This document shows, one piece after another, positions 1 to 9,214 of a DNA stretch of 46,964 nt. The notes below the pieces were generated by a model that saw only the letters and a list, made by a program, of their open reading frames with translations, had not been told where the DNA came from and searched no databases. The position numbers were made by a program, and so were the translations under genes. This DNA is from an uncultured Ignavibacteria bacterium. Lineage in GTDB: Bacteria > Bacteroidota > Ignavibacteria > Ch128b. The DNA lies in the NCBI GenBank assembly GCA_937944105.1, contig CALDZP010000015.1, positions 1 through 46,964 on the forward strand. The letters run 5' to 3'. Numbering within the stretch: the first letter of the stretch is position 1; each line of letters opens with the position of its first letter.

Positions 1-2
1 TT

Positions 3-881
3 AAAAATCTTTTTTATTTGAGAAAAAATCTTAAAGAATTAAAAAACTTTTGTATTAAGAATAAAATAGAAATTATTCATACTCATCATCGTTATCCAGA
101 ATTTTTGGTAAATCATCTAAAAAGAGAATTGAATATTAAAACTGTTACAACTGTCCATAGTTTAGTTAAAAGCTTTAAGAAATTTAGTTTCAATTCCGAT
201 AGAATCATTGCTGTTAGTAAAGCAGTTGAATCTAATCTGATTCATTATTTTAATGTAAATCCAGAGAGGGTAATTCAGCTTTATAATCCAGTGGACTTTA
301 ATATAAAACAAATAAAAGATGAGAGTAACTTAAATATTCCTTCGAACTATCGAATTATTTTATTCATTGGTAGAAATGATAAGGTTAAGGGTTTGGATAT
401 ACTTCTAAAAGCATTTGAAAATGTTTCAAAAACTTATTCAAATATTGCTCTTATTATTGTATCAGATTTAACCAAAGAACAAAGGGAAAAAATTGAAAAA
501 GGAAATAACAAAATATTTATTTTTCAACCTATGGAAGATGTATATGAATTTTATAAAAATTCTGAAATAGTAATATTACCTTCTCATGTTGAATCTTTTC
601 CATATGTCATGCTTGAAGCTGGTATTTATAAAAAATTATTTATTGGTTCTAATGTTGGTGGTATAAAGGAATTTATAGAAGATGAGAAAAATGGTTTACT
701 ATTCGAAAGTGAGAATGTAGATTCATTAATTGAGAGAATTATATTTGCACTTAATCTAGATTTAGCAACTAAAAGCAACATAACTGAAAATCTCCATAAT
801 AAAGTTTTAAGTCTTGATAATCCTCAAACTTATACACAAAAATTGGTTAACATCTACAGGCAGTTATTAAGTAATGAATAA
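3..881 (+). CDS. Glycosyltransferase family 4, 5'-truncated
   Basis: This is the C-terminal part of a GT-B fold glycosyltransferase that would transfer a sugar from a nucleotide-sugar donor during polysaccharide or glycoconjugate assembly. The frame is open to the left edge, and the first possible start (TTG at 18) falls inside the N-terminal Rossmann domain, so the true start lies outside the window. The IIHTHH stretch matches the end of the acceptor domain. The FIGRNDKVKG segment begins the donor domain. An E-x7-E motif (ESFPYVMLE), about 85 residues before the C terminus, is the GT4 donor-binding signature, followed by NVGGIKEFI. Its 3' end overlaps the next gene by 8 bp, so the two are probably translationally coupled. 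The family is clear; the sugar and the acceptor cannot be read from the sequence. Confidence 0.85.
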   Translation, partial: KNLFYLRKNLKELKNFCIKNKIEIIHTHHRYPEFLVNHLKRELNIKTVTTVHSLVKSFKKFSFNSDRIIAVSKAVESNLIHYFNVNPERVIQLYNPVDFNIKQIKDESNLNIPSNYRIILFIGRNDKVKGLDILLKAFENVSKTYSNIALIIVSDLTKEQREKIEKGNNKIFIFQPMEDVYEFYKNSEIVILPSHVESFPYVMLEAGIYKKLFIGSNVGGIKEFIEDEKNGLLFESENVDSLIERIIFALNLDLATKSNITENLHNKVLSLDNPQTYTQKLVNIYRQLLSNE

Positions 882-2388
882 GATAAAATTATCGATTCTG
901 GTTTTAGGTATTGTTTTTATTTTGATCTGGATTAGTTCACCAATTGAATATTTACTGAGTTTTACAAATGATGATTCTTATTTTTATCTTAAAACTGCAT
1001 TGAATTTTGCCAAACAAGGAAAATCCACTTTTGATGGAATAAGTTTGACTAATGGTTATCATCCCTTGTGGTTTTTGATTTTAACGGTAGTTTTCAAGTT
1101 AAGCTTACTATCAGGTGTTAGTTCCGAAAATTTACTTTTAAGAATTGTTTTTCTTTTAGTAACATTTTTGAACATTATTATCTTATATCTCATAAAAAAA
1201 GCTTTTTTCGAATTTGAAATAAATCATAAAAACAAAGCTTTCCTTTTATCTCTCGTTTTATTAATACCATTTGTTCTGTTTTATCAACTGGGATTGGAAA
1301 CGCAAATTTTTACTCTATTTTTCTTTATTGTTATAACTCAAGTTTCAAGATTTTTTATCAATCCTGACAATGTAAAATTAAAAATCGGAATTTCGATAAG
1401 TTTATCATTATTATTTTTAAGTAGAGTTGATTTATTCTGGTACATTTTGACAATGCTTTTGATTTATATTCTTTTGAAAGATAGAAATTTATTTCATGAA
1501 TTTTTGAAAATATTATCTCTACCTTTTGTGACTATCTTTGTTTATGTTTTAATTAATAAAATGGTTTTTAATACATACTATCCAATTTCCAGTTATTACA
1601 AATTATCTTTTAATATATTCGAGAACTTAAAATTTTTTCCAACTCCTTTGAAGAATCCAATCGATTTCTCGATTTTATTTTTAATAATTGTTTTAAAATT
1701 ATCTTCAATTTTTTTTCTAAATAAGTCCAGGTGTCATAAGAATGATTTTGTTAAAATATTAATATGGTCAAATTTTACATTTATATTTTTTCTTCTTATT
1801 AATTTTTTGATTAATTCGAATGGAGTTCGAGAGTGGTATTATACTTTTCCAATGTTTACAAGTATTATGTGCTTTTCACTTGTTATCTCTACGCAAAGGA
1901 TTTACAATATTATTTTGTTAGCTTCTTTTGTAATTAATCTATTTTATTTTACTATCTTCAGGATGAATTATTATAATCACACATCGGCTTATAATTATGC
2001 ATTAGATTTAAAGAAATCTATAAAAGAAGACTCAATTATTTATCAAGTTGATTATTCTGGTCTAATATCTTTTTTTTCAGGTAAAAGCATTATTAATGGT
2101 GATGGACTAATTAATAGTTATGAGTATTATGAGTATGTTAAATCAGGTAGATTAAAGGAATATTTAGAGAATTATAAACCAGAATATTTAAGTTTTTATT
2201 CATTTGAAAATCCATTTGTGAATGAAAAAATAACACATAAATTTAAAGTGATAAAAGAATATCAGTTATTGATTCCTGCTAAGAATTTAGTTCTTCGTAG
2301 ACCTTTTTTGTATGGTGGAATATTCAGAAGAAAATTCGGAAATTTTTATTTAGTAAAATTCAATGAATTTCAAATCATTACTAACTGA
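874..2388 (+). CDS. Multi-spanning GT-C-type membrane glycosyltransferase (putative)
   Basis: A protein of 504 residues with about ten hydrophobic segments. The first helix is at residues 5-21. It is followed by an acidic pair (DD at about 33-34) in a loop reading DDSYFYLKTA, and then TNGYHPLW at about 59-66. An aspartate-rich first extracytoplasmic loop followed by a conserved HPLW-type segment is typical of GT-C enzymes that use polyprenyl-phosphate sugars (PMT/ArnT-like proteins and relatives). The soluble C-terminal tail after about residue 370 has no motif I recognise. It overlaps the upstream GT4 gene by 8 bp and the downstream GT26 gene by 26 bp, so it belongs to the same operon. Its role in glycan modification is inferred from fold and context; the substrate is unknown. 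Confidence 0.65.
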   Translation: MNKIKLSILVLGIVFILIWISSPIEYLLSFTNDDSYFYLKTALNFAKQGKSTFDGISLTNGYHPLWFLILTVVFKLSLLSGVSSENLLLRIVFLLVTFLNIIILYLIKKAFFEFEINHKNKAFLLSLVLLIPFVLFYQLGLETQIFTLFFFIVITQVSRFFINPDNVKLKIGISISLSLLFLSRVDLFWYILTMLLIYILLKDRNLFHEFLKILSLPFVTIFVYVLINKMVFNTYYPISSYYKLSFNIFENLKFFPTPLKNPIDFSILFLIIVLKLSSIFFLNKSRCHKNDFVKILIWSNFTFIFFLLINFLINSNGVREWYYTFPMFTSIMCFSLVISTQRIYNIILLASFVINLFYFTIFRMNYYNHTSAYNYALDLKKSIKEDSIIYQVDYSGLISFFSGKSIINGDGLINSYEYYEYVKSGRLKEYLENYKPEYLSFYSFENPFVNEKITHKFKVIKEYQLLIPAKNLVLRRPFLYGGIFRRKFGNFYLVKFNEFQIITN

Positions 2389-3094
2389 AAAAATTATTCT
2401 TTCAGAAAAGAAATTATTCGAAGTTTTCAACGAACTTTCAAAAAGTAATATTGGATCTTTGTTTACTTATTTCAATCAAAATTCTTTTAATCATTGTTAT
2501 TCAAATAAAGAATTCCAGAATATATTGGTTCATTTTAATGTATACCAGGAAGGTATTGGTTTATATTTAGCTCTGAAATTTTTAGGATTTACCAATGTCG
2601 ATAGAATAGACTCAACAGAAGTGCATAAAAATTATGTTAATAAATTGATATCTGATAAACAAAGCATTATTTTTATCGGTGGTAGATTTGATGAAATAGA
2701 GCTTATTGAAAAAGCTAAAAATTATGGACTCAATATTGAATTCTATCATCATGGTTATTTTGATAAAAATCATATTGGTTGTCTTCTTAGTAAAATTAAA
2801 GAATTTAAATCAAGGTATATTTTTATCGGTATGACAACACCAAAGCAAGAATTCTTAGCTTATGAATTATCTAGAAGTCTTTATGATAAAGTTTTTGTTT
2901 GTGTCGGCAATTTTTTCAACTATTTTCTGGGTTATCAAAAAAGAGCCCCAAAATTTATAAGGATACTTCAACTTGAATGGTTCTATCGTTTACTTCAAGA
3001 ACCAACGAGATTATTTAAGAGATATGTAATTGGTATTCCCATTTTTATATGGAGAATTTTCAAATTGAGATTAATTTATAATAAATTGTCTTAA
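2363..3094 (+). CDS. WecG/TagA/CpsF family glycosyltransferase (GT26)
   Basis: A protein of 243 residues matching the GT26 family, whose members add N-acetylmannosamine(uronate) or a related sugar to a polyprenyl-linked intermediate at the inner membrane. The motif FIGMTTPKQE (about residues 153-162) corresponds to the family's G-x-P-K-Q-E loop. The stretch CVGNFFNYFLGYQKRAP is the usual GGxFDFxAGxxxRAP segment, and LEWFYRLLQEPTRLFKRY is the conserved C-terminal block. The N-terminal 80 residues are less typical. The start overlaps the membrane glycosyltransferase by 26 bp. Aspartate is replaced by asparagine in the usual F-D-F step (FFNYF), so activity should not be assumed. It closes the glycan cluster; the next gene follows after 14 bp but has a different role. 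Confidence 0.85.
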   Translation: MNFKSLLTEKIILSEKKLFEVFNELSKSNIGSLFTYFNQNSFNHCYSNKEFQNILVHFNVYQEGIGLYLALKFLGFTNVDRIDSTEVHKNYVNKLISDKQSIIFIGGRFDEIELIEKAKNYGLNIEFYHHGYFDKNHIGCLLSKIKEFKSRYIFIGMTTPKQEFLAYELSRSLYDKVFVCVGNFFNYFLGYQKRAPKFIRILQLEWFYRLLQEPTRLFKRYVIGIPIFIWRIFKLRLIYNKLS

Positions 3095-3108
3095 TTTAGG
3101 AGGTGAAT

Positions 3109-6100
3109 ATGAAAATTAAATTTATCGTTTTTGTTATTTTTATTTGCTTTAATTTTCTATGGGGATTTAGCTCTAAAGTTAAAAAGATGTCAAATGGATT
3201 CGAAATAAATATACACTTCCCTGAAACTGAATATCTTCTATCATATGTCAATGGATTTACAAAATATGATTTTATTTTTAATGGAGATGAAAGTAAACCA
3301 GGCTATCCAAAATTACCTTCAAGAATAATATTTGTTGCTATTCCACCTGAAGCAAAAGTAAATGTTAAATTAGTCGATAAACACACTGTCGAATATAATA
3401 ATGCACTTATAGAAATCAATCCTGAACCAATTTTCAATGATTCTTTAATTGAATATAAATCAATTGATCCCGATTTATCTATTTATCAAAATGGTTTTTA
3501 TCCTTCTAATGAAATAGAAATAATTGATTATATCTGGATTAGAGATTTTTATTGTGCAGTTATAAAAATAAATACTCACCGTTATTCATTCTTTGAAAAG
3601 AAATTATTGATAATTGACTCACTAAAGTTTCATATCACTTTCAATGAATTTAATTTAAACTATCTAAAAAACAATCAACCTTTTTCAATATTCGATGATA
3701 TTCTTAAAGATATAATAATAAACTTTGATTATGCTAAAGAATTCAGGTCATTTAATACCATTCTTACATACCAGGATACTACAGGACAATGGATAGACTA
3801 TACCAAGGAATATTTAAAGCTTGCTATACCGTCTGATAATATTTACAGAATAACTTATAACGACTTAGTTTCCTATGGTGTAAATCCTGATCAAATAAAT
3901 CCAAAAACATTTAAGTTGTTCTTCAAAGGAAAAGAACAACCAATATTTGTATCAGGCGAAGATGACAATATTTTTGATTCTGAAGATTACATAGAATTTT
4001 ATGCTGAGAAAAATTATACATATCAGGATTATCGAAGAATTGTTCAGATGGGTCAGGATTATATTCAATATCTAAACCGTTATTCTGATACAAGCATTGT
4101 GTGGTTGACATGGAACGGAAATTTTGGAAAGCGGATATCTCAACTTAATCAACATTCAATTCCTGCACTGGATACCATTGATTCACATTTAGTTAAAATA
4201 CATTTAGAGCAAGATGTAAGACTATGGTATTATGATCCTGTCACAGCAAGAGTTCAATTACCATTCTGGCAGGAGAATAAAACCTGGACATGGTTAGTTG
4301 TTGGTAACTCAGGTTCAACATCTGTGAATTTTAATGCCAGAGATTTTTTACCAAACACACCTGTAACAGTAATTGCAAGATTAATCAGTTATGCAGCAAG
4401 CGGAAATCAAAATGCTCATAAACATGCTTTAAGTCTTAACAGTACAACACCTTTAGATACTCTTGTTTATAATTACAGGCAAACAGTTAATCTAACTGGT
4501 AATTATTCTTCTTCGAGATTAGTAAATGGAAATAATATTGTCAGAATATTTGGTTTACCAACACAGGCTACATTTCATCAATCATTAATTGATTGGGTAG
4601 ATATCGATTATTATAGACAAAATGTTACTATTAATGACTCATTGAAAATTATAATCCCAGATTCTGTTACAAGAAATTTAAGAACTATAAAAATCAGTAA
4701 TGTACTTTACCCCGATAGCATTTTGATTTATAAAATTAAACCTGAATATAAAAAAATAATTAATTTTAATATTGTTGGATCATCCCCATCTACATTATTT
4801 TTTGTAGATACAGTTGGTGGTGGAGATCAATATTATATAACCAGAATTAGTAAGGTTTCTAAACCAGTATTTAAAAACAAAAAATATTTTATAAACTTAA
4901 GAAATCCATTAAATGGGGCTGATTATATTCTTATTTCAAGTAGAATTCTAAGTACTTCAGTAAATGAATACAAAAATTTTATTTCCAGTAATTATAATAT
5001 TAGAGTTGAATTAATCTATGATGATGATATTTATGATGAGTTTTCTTTTGGAATGACGGAGGCTGAAGCAATAAAATCGTTTTTAAAAGTGGCATATTCA
5101 AGTTGGACTGCTCCTAAACCATCCTTTCTCACTTTAATTGGTGATGCAAATTATGATTATAAAGATGTAGTAACTCCAGCTCCAACTCCACGAAAGAAAA
5201 ACATTGTAACATCATTTGGTAATCCAGTTAGTGATGTGTGGTATGTAATGTGGGATTCTGTAAATCTTTATTTCCCTCAAATGTTTGTTGGTAGAATACC
5301 TGCAAATAATAATGAACAGGTATCTTTATATCTTCAAAAACATCAAAAATATTTGAATCGAAGATTTGATGTCTTCAATAAATCATATCTATTTTTTAGT
5401 GGCGGTGATGCTAATAAGCCTTCGGAACTTGCACAGATTAAAGCTACAAATGATTATTTGATGTCAAATTTCATTTTAAGCAATCCACTTTTTGGAAACG
5501 CTAATCATTTTTACAAGACAATAAATCCACCAAGTAATTTTGGACCTTACTCACTTCAGTATGTTCAAAATGCCATTGATGAAGGAGGAACATTTGTTTC
5601 TTACATAGGCCATAGTGGAACAAGAACCTGGGATAATTCTATTACAGAAGTAGAGCATTTAAAGAATAAATACAACGATAGATTCCCTTTAATAACAGAT
5701 TTTGGGTGCTCGACCGGGAAATTTGCAGAGCCTGATGTGGATGCATTTGGTGAGCTATTTATCTGTCAATCACCGAATGGACAAGCGATTGCATATCTTG
5801 GAAATTCAAGCTGGGGATATTTATCAACCTCATTAAGATTTCCAAAGTATTTTTATGAAATTTTAACCCGTGATTCTTTGAAAGGTATTGGAAGAGCTCA
5901 TACTTTAGCAAAAATCAGGCAATTAAATGAAACCGGTATGGGGGATGTTAATCTTGTCTTTACTTATTGCAACTTATTACTTGGCGATCCAATTATTGGA
6001 CTAAAAATTCCTGAAAAACCAAACTTTTCTGTAAATGAAAACAATATAAAACTCTTGACGCCACAGCCAAATGATCAACTCGATTCTACAAAGTTTCAGG

Positions 6101-8499
6101 TTGTTATAACAAATTTAGGAATTGTTAATAACGATTCACTTAATGTTCAAATAGAAGATGTATTTCGGGATTCAATAATTTACTCCCAGAGAATTGTAAT
6201 GCCGTTTACGAAATTTAAAGATACTTTAGAGATTTCTATTCCAGTTGGAAATTTTATCGGTCAGAGAACTTTTAGAGTAATTATAGATCCAGAAAATAAT
6301 ATAAACGAGATTTATGAAGATGATAATGAAGTTAGTTTTGATTATTTGATTAATTCAACTTCACTAAGGACACTCGAAGTTTCTGAATATTATAATACTT
6401 ACAAGGATACTATTGAAATTCTAAATCCTTTAATAAAGAAAACAGGATTACCTGAACGATTAATAATGCAATTATCAACTACAAAAGATTTTAATCAAGT
6501 TAGAACAATTGTTAAAGAATTCGATACACTTTTAACAAAAGTTCCAATTTATAATTTATTACCGAATCAGAGATATTATTATAGAATGAAAATTGATGAG
6601 CCAGATGCATTCTGGGGTGAAATTTTATCATTTCAGCAGAAAAAGCCGGAATTTAAATTTTATATAGATGAAGAATTGAATCCTGAAGATTTTCTGCATT
6701 ACCAAACTAAATTTGATACTGTTTCCAAATCCTGGAGATTAAATACTGAAAAAATTACATTAAAAATTTTATCAGCTGGTGGTCACGATGGAGCATTTGG
6801 TTCTATTCAATTAAATGGATACGAACAGCTACCAAATACTTATTACTGGGGTCTTGCTACTGCATTTATCGATTCATTAACTTTAAGACCTTATAATATA
6901 AAATATTTCAATGTACCAGATCCTGGAGTAAGAGATTCACTTGCAAATTATGTTAACAATCTACCAGAGAATACATTAATTGCAATGACCATTTCAGCAG
7001 ATGCTGTGCAGAACATTCTTGCTGGCAGGGGAAGTAACTCCAGAAATGCTATTAAAACTCTAGGCAGTTTATATATCGATTCAATACAATATCGTGAAGG
7101 ATGGTGTATTTTAGGTAGAAAAGGTGCTTCTATTGGTTCAGTCCCGGAAGATTATAGAAAACTGTTTGCTGGTGTTGCACAGATTGAAATTTCTAAAAAT
7201 CTTAATTATGATTCTGGTTATATAGTCTTTCCTGAAATAAAATTCTCTTCAAAATGGGGATATATACTTGTTGAAACCGAAAAACCTTTAAATACAAACA
7301 TTTACTATTTACCTATTGGCATAAGAAAAAATGGTCAACAAGATACCTTATATCAATATCAAACCAATAGAGATTCTATTGATTTAACAAGTTTAGATGC
7401 AACGATATATCCTTCACTTAAATTAATGGCAAAACTTTATGCTAACGAAAGAAAAGAATCACCCAAAATTTATTCAGTTGGAATAAAGTATACTCCAATT
7501 TCTGAACTTGCTGTCAATTATCAAACTGTTACAACTAATGTAGACTCAATTTACCAGGGGGAATCAATTTTATATAAAGCAAGAATTTTTAATGTGGGTC
7601 AATCTTCTGCAAATAATTTCAGAATTAATCTTGATTTAATTAGAGATGATAACTCAAGTTATAATTTAATTGATACAGTTGTTAATGAATTAAATGCGGG
7701 TAATTTTGTTGATATAAGTTATAATTATATAAATAAAATTTATGATGGTTATGGTAATTTCTCGTTCAAATTATCAATTGATCCAGATAATTCAGTTTAT
7801 GAATTTTATAAAAACAACAATCTTTTTTATAAATCATTTTATGTGAAAAAGGATACGACTACTTCGGTTAATGAAGCACAAATTTCAGTTTTATTTAATG
7901 GACGAATTATTCGAGATTGGGAATATGTTGAACCAGAGGCTAAAATTGAGATTGTATTGAATTATCCAGTATGGTTTCCTGTTTACGATACCTCAGCTGT
8001 GCAGATTTTCATTGATGGGCAACGGTATTATTCACATCAATTGGTTTATGATTATGATACAATTGAAAGGAAGATAAATATCATTTTAGACAAAAAATTT
8101 TCTAAAGGTGAGCACAATTTGAGAATTTTTGTAAAGGATGCTTATGGCAAAATTTCTACTCAACCAATAGTTGATCGTTATTTCAAAGTCACATCAGAGC
8201 TTGAAATTTATAATGTGTATAATTATCCCAATCCATTTAGTTCGGAAACTTATTTTACTTTTGTATTAACACAAGTTCCAGATGAATTATTAATAAAAAT
8301 TTATACAGTTGCTGGCAGATTAATAAAAGAATTGAGACTTAGTCATGCTGATCTTACAACAAACTTTAATAAGGTTTTATGGGATGGAAAAGATGAAGAT
8401 GGTGATTTTGTTGGCAATGGTGTTTATTTATACAAAATTATTGCAAAGAAAGCGGATAAAGTTCAAACAGTAATTCAAAAACTTGCAGTAGTGAGATGA
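3109..8499 (+). CDS. Giant C25 (gingipain-type) cysteine peptidase with ILEI-like, CARDB-like and T9SS sorting domains
   Basis: An exported protein of 1796 residues. I chose ATG 3109 over GTG 3103 because AGGAGG at 3098-3103 would overlap the GTG. Residues 1-20 form a signal peptide. The peptidase C25 domain spans about 603-965. Its catalytic His is in GHSGTRTW (about H835) and its Cys in FGCSTGKF (about C867), 32 residues apart as in gingipains. CARDB-like beta domains follow at about 970-1080 and 1465-1580. A stretch at about 1225-1360 with a YREGW...GRKGASIGSVPE pattern resembles the ILEI/FAM3 (PANDER) domain. The protein ends in a T9SS type A sorting domain with NYPNPF and a DGKDEDGDFVGNGVYLYK-type repeat. 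The peptidase resembles the T9SS sortase PorU, but the protein is several hundred residues longer; it could be PorU-like or a secreted cargo protease. It is translationally coupled to the next gene. Confidence 0.85.
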   Translation: MKIKFIVFVIFICFNFLWGFSSKVKKMSNGFEINIHFPETEYLLSYVNGFTKYDFIFNGDESKPGYPKLPSRIIFVAIPPEAKVNVKLVDKHTVEYNNALIEINPEPIFNDSLIEYKSIDPDLSIYQNGFYPSNEIEIIDYIWIRDFYCAVIKINTHRYSFFEKKLLIIDSLKFHITFNEFNLNYLKNNQPFSIFDDILKDIIINFDYAKEFRSFNTILTYQDTTGQWIDYTKEYLKLAIPSDNIYRITYNDLVSYGVNPDQINPKTFKLFFKGKEQPIFVSGEDDNIFDSEDYIEFYAEKNYTYQDYRRIVQMGQDYIQYLNRYSDTSIVWLTWNGNFGKRISQLNQHSIPALDTIDSHLVKIHLEQDVRLWYYDPVTARVQLPFWQENKTWTWLVVGNSGSTSVNFNARDFLPNTPVTVIARLISYAASGNQNAHKHALSLNSTTPLDTLVYNYRQTVNLTGNYSSSRLVNGNNIVRIFGLPTQATFHQSLIDWVDIDYYRQNVTINDSLKIIIPDSVTRNLRTIKISNVLYPDSILIYKIKPEYKKIINFNIVGSSPSTLFFVDTVGGGDQYYITRISKVSKPVFKNKKYFINLRNPLNGADYILISSRILSTSVNEYKNFISSNYNIRVELIYDDDIYDEFSFGMTEAEAIKSFLKVAYSSWTAPKPSFLTLIGDANYDYKDVVTPAPTPRKKNIVTSFGNPVSDVWYVMWDSVNLYFPQMFVGRIPANNNEQVSLYLQKHQKYLNRRFDVFNKSYLFFSGGDANKPSELAQIKATNDYLMSNFILSNPLFGNANHFYKTINPPSNFGPYSLQYVQNAIDEGGTFVSYIGHSGTRTWDNSITEVEHLKNKYNDRFPLITDFGCSTGKFAEPDVDAFGELFICQSPNGQAIAYLGNSSWGYLSTSLRFPKYFYEILTRDSLKGIGRAHTLAKIRQLNETGMGDVNLVFTYCNLLLGDPIIGLKIPEKPNFSVNENNIKLLTPQPNDQLDSTKFQVVITNLGIVNNDSLNVQIEDVFRDSIIYSQRIVMPFTKFKDTLEISIPVGNFIGQRTFRVIIDPENNINEIYEDDNEVSFDYLINSTSLRTLEVSEYYNTYKDTIEILNPLIKKTGLPERLIMQLSTTKDFNQVRTIVKEFDTLLTKVPIYNLLPNQRYYYRMKIDEPDAFWGEILSFQQKKPEFKFYIDEELNPEDFLHYQTKFDTVSKSWRLNTEKITLKILSAGGHDGAFGSIQLNGYEQLPNTYYWGLATAFIDSLTLRPYNIKYFNVPDPGVRDSLANYVNNLPENTLIAMTISADAVQNILAGRGSNSRNAIKTLGSLYIDSIQYREGWCILGRKGASIGSVPEDYRKLFAGVAQIEISKNLNYDSGYIVFPEIKFSSKWGYILVETEKPLNTNIYYLPIGIRKNGQQDTLYQYQTNRDSIDLTSLDATIYPSLKLMAKLYANERKESPKIYSVGIKYTPISELAVNYQTVTTNVDSIYQGESILYKARIFNVGQSSANNFRINLDLIRDDNSSYNLIDTVVNELNAGNFVDISYNYINKIYDGYGNFSFKLSIDPDNSVYEFYKNNNLFYKSFYVKKDTTTSVNEAQISVLFNGRIIRDWEYVEPEAKIEIVLNYPVWFPVYDTSAVQIFIDGQRYYSHQLVYDYDTIERKINIILDKKFSKGEHNLRIFVKDAYGKISTQPIVDRYFKVTSELEIYNVYNYPNPFSSETYFTFVLTQVPDELLIKIYTVAGRLIKELRLSHADLTTNFNKVLWDGKDEDGDFVGNGVYLYKIIAKKADKVQTVIQKLAVVR

Positions 8500-9167
8500 T
8501 TAAAATGAAAAATTTAGCAAAAACAATTTTGATCTTTTTATCACTTGTTTTCAATTCTCTCTTTGGTCAATCTAAAGACGATATTTTACCAGTTGAGTTA
8601 ATTTACTTTGAAGCATCTTTGGTTTACAGTGGGGTGTTGCTCAGATGGGGTACGGCTACAGAGGTGAACAATTTTGGTTTTGAAGTTCAGAGGGCTGATA
8701 GTTCATTTCAATTTGTTGGAATTGATTTTGTACCAGGAAGTGGTAATTCAAATTCTCCTAAACATTATTTTTATTTGGATACTACTTTAAATGAATATGG
8801 AATTTACCACTATCGCTTAAAAATAATTGACATCGATGGTTATTTTGATTTTTCAGATACGATTCATGTTCTATATCAACCCACTGGTGTAGCTTCACAA
8901 AAATTACAAAATCTATTGAATGTTTTATTCATTAACGATAGCAAATCACAAAACTTAATATTACAACTAGACAATTCAAATGAGTTTGATGAATTAAATC
9001 TCTCCATCTATAATATACTTGGTGAAAAAATTTATATAAAATCTTTTCCCAATATTTTAAAATCTATTACATTTAATTATGGTTTCCTTTCAAATGGTAT
9101 TTACTTGGTATTGCTTCACTCAAAAAATCAAATTATTACAGTACAAAAATTTATAGTTCTTCGCTAG
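8496..9167 (+). CDS. Small exported protein with T9SS sorting domain
   Basis: A protein of 223 residues whose ATG overlaps the stop of the C25 peptidase gene by 4 bp; a second in-frame ATG at 8505 is equally plausible. A signal peptide (to about residue 24) is followed by a domain beginning LPVELIYFEA with RWGTATEVNNFGFEVQR. That is the immunoglobulin-like module that commonly precedes T9SS tails in Bacteroidota and Ignavibacteria. The last 75 residues form a type A sorting domain (LNLSIYNILGEK ... LSNGIYLVLL). There is no catalytic domain: the protein is essentially a stalk plus sorting signal. Coupling to the C25 gene suggests a partner or anchor role for that peptidase, which is inference only. 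Confidence 0.75.
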   Translation: MIKMKNLAKTILIFLSLVFNSLFGQSKDDILPVELIYFEASLVYSGVLLRWGTATEVNNFGFEVQRADSSFQFVGIDFVPGSGNSNSPKHYFYLDTTLNEYGIYHYRLKIIDIDGYFDFSDTIHVLYQPTGVASQKLQNLLNVLFINDSKSQNLILQLDNSNEFDELNLSIYNILGEKIYIKSFPNILKSITFNYGFLSNGIYLVLLHSKNQIITVQKFIVLR

Positions 9168-9214
9168 TTAAAATTCGATTATTTTTTTAGTTTAATTAAA
9201 AAAAGAGGAGTAAA

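Noticed and set aside
3923-4111. 62-residue minus-strand frame
   Set aside because: Lies wholly inside the C25 peptidase gene in a different frame, has no ribosome site and no recognisable protein features.
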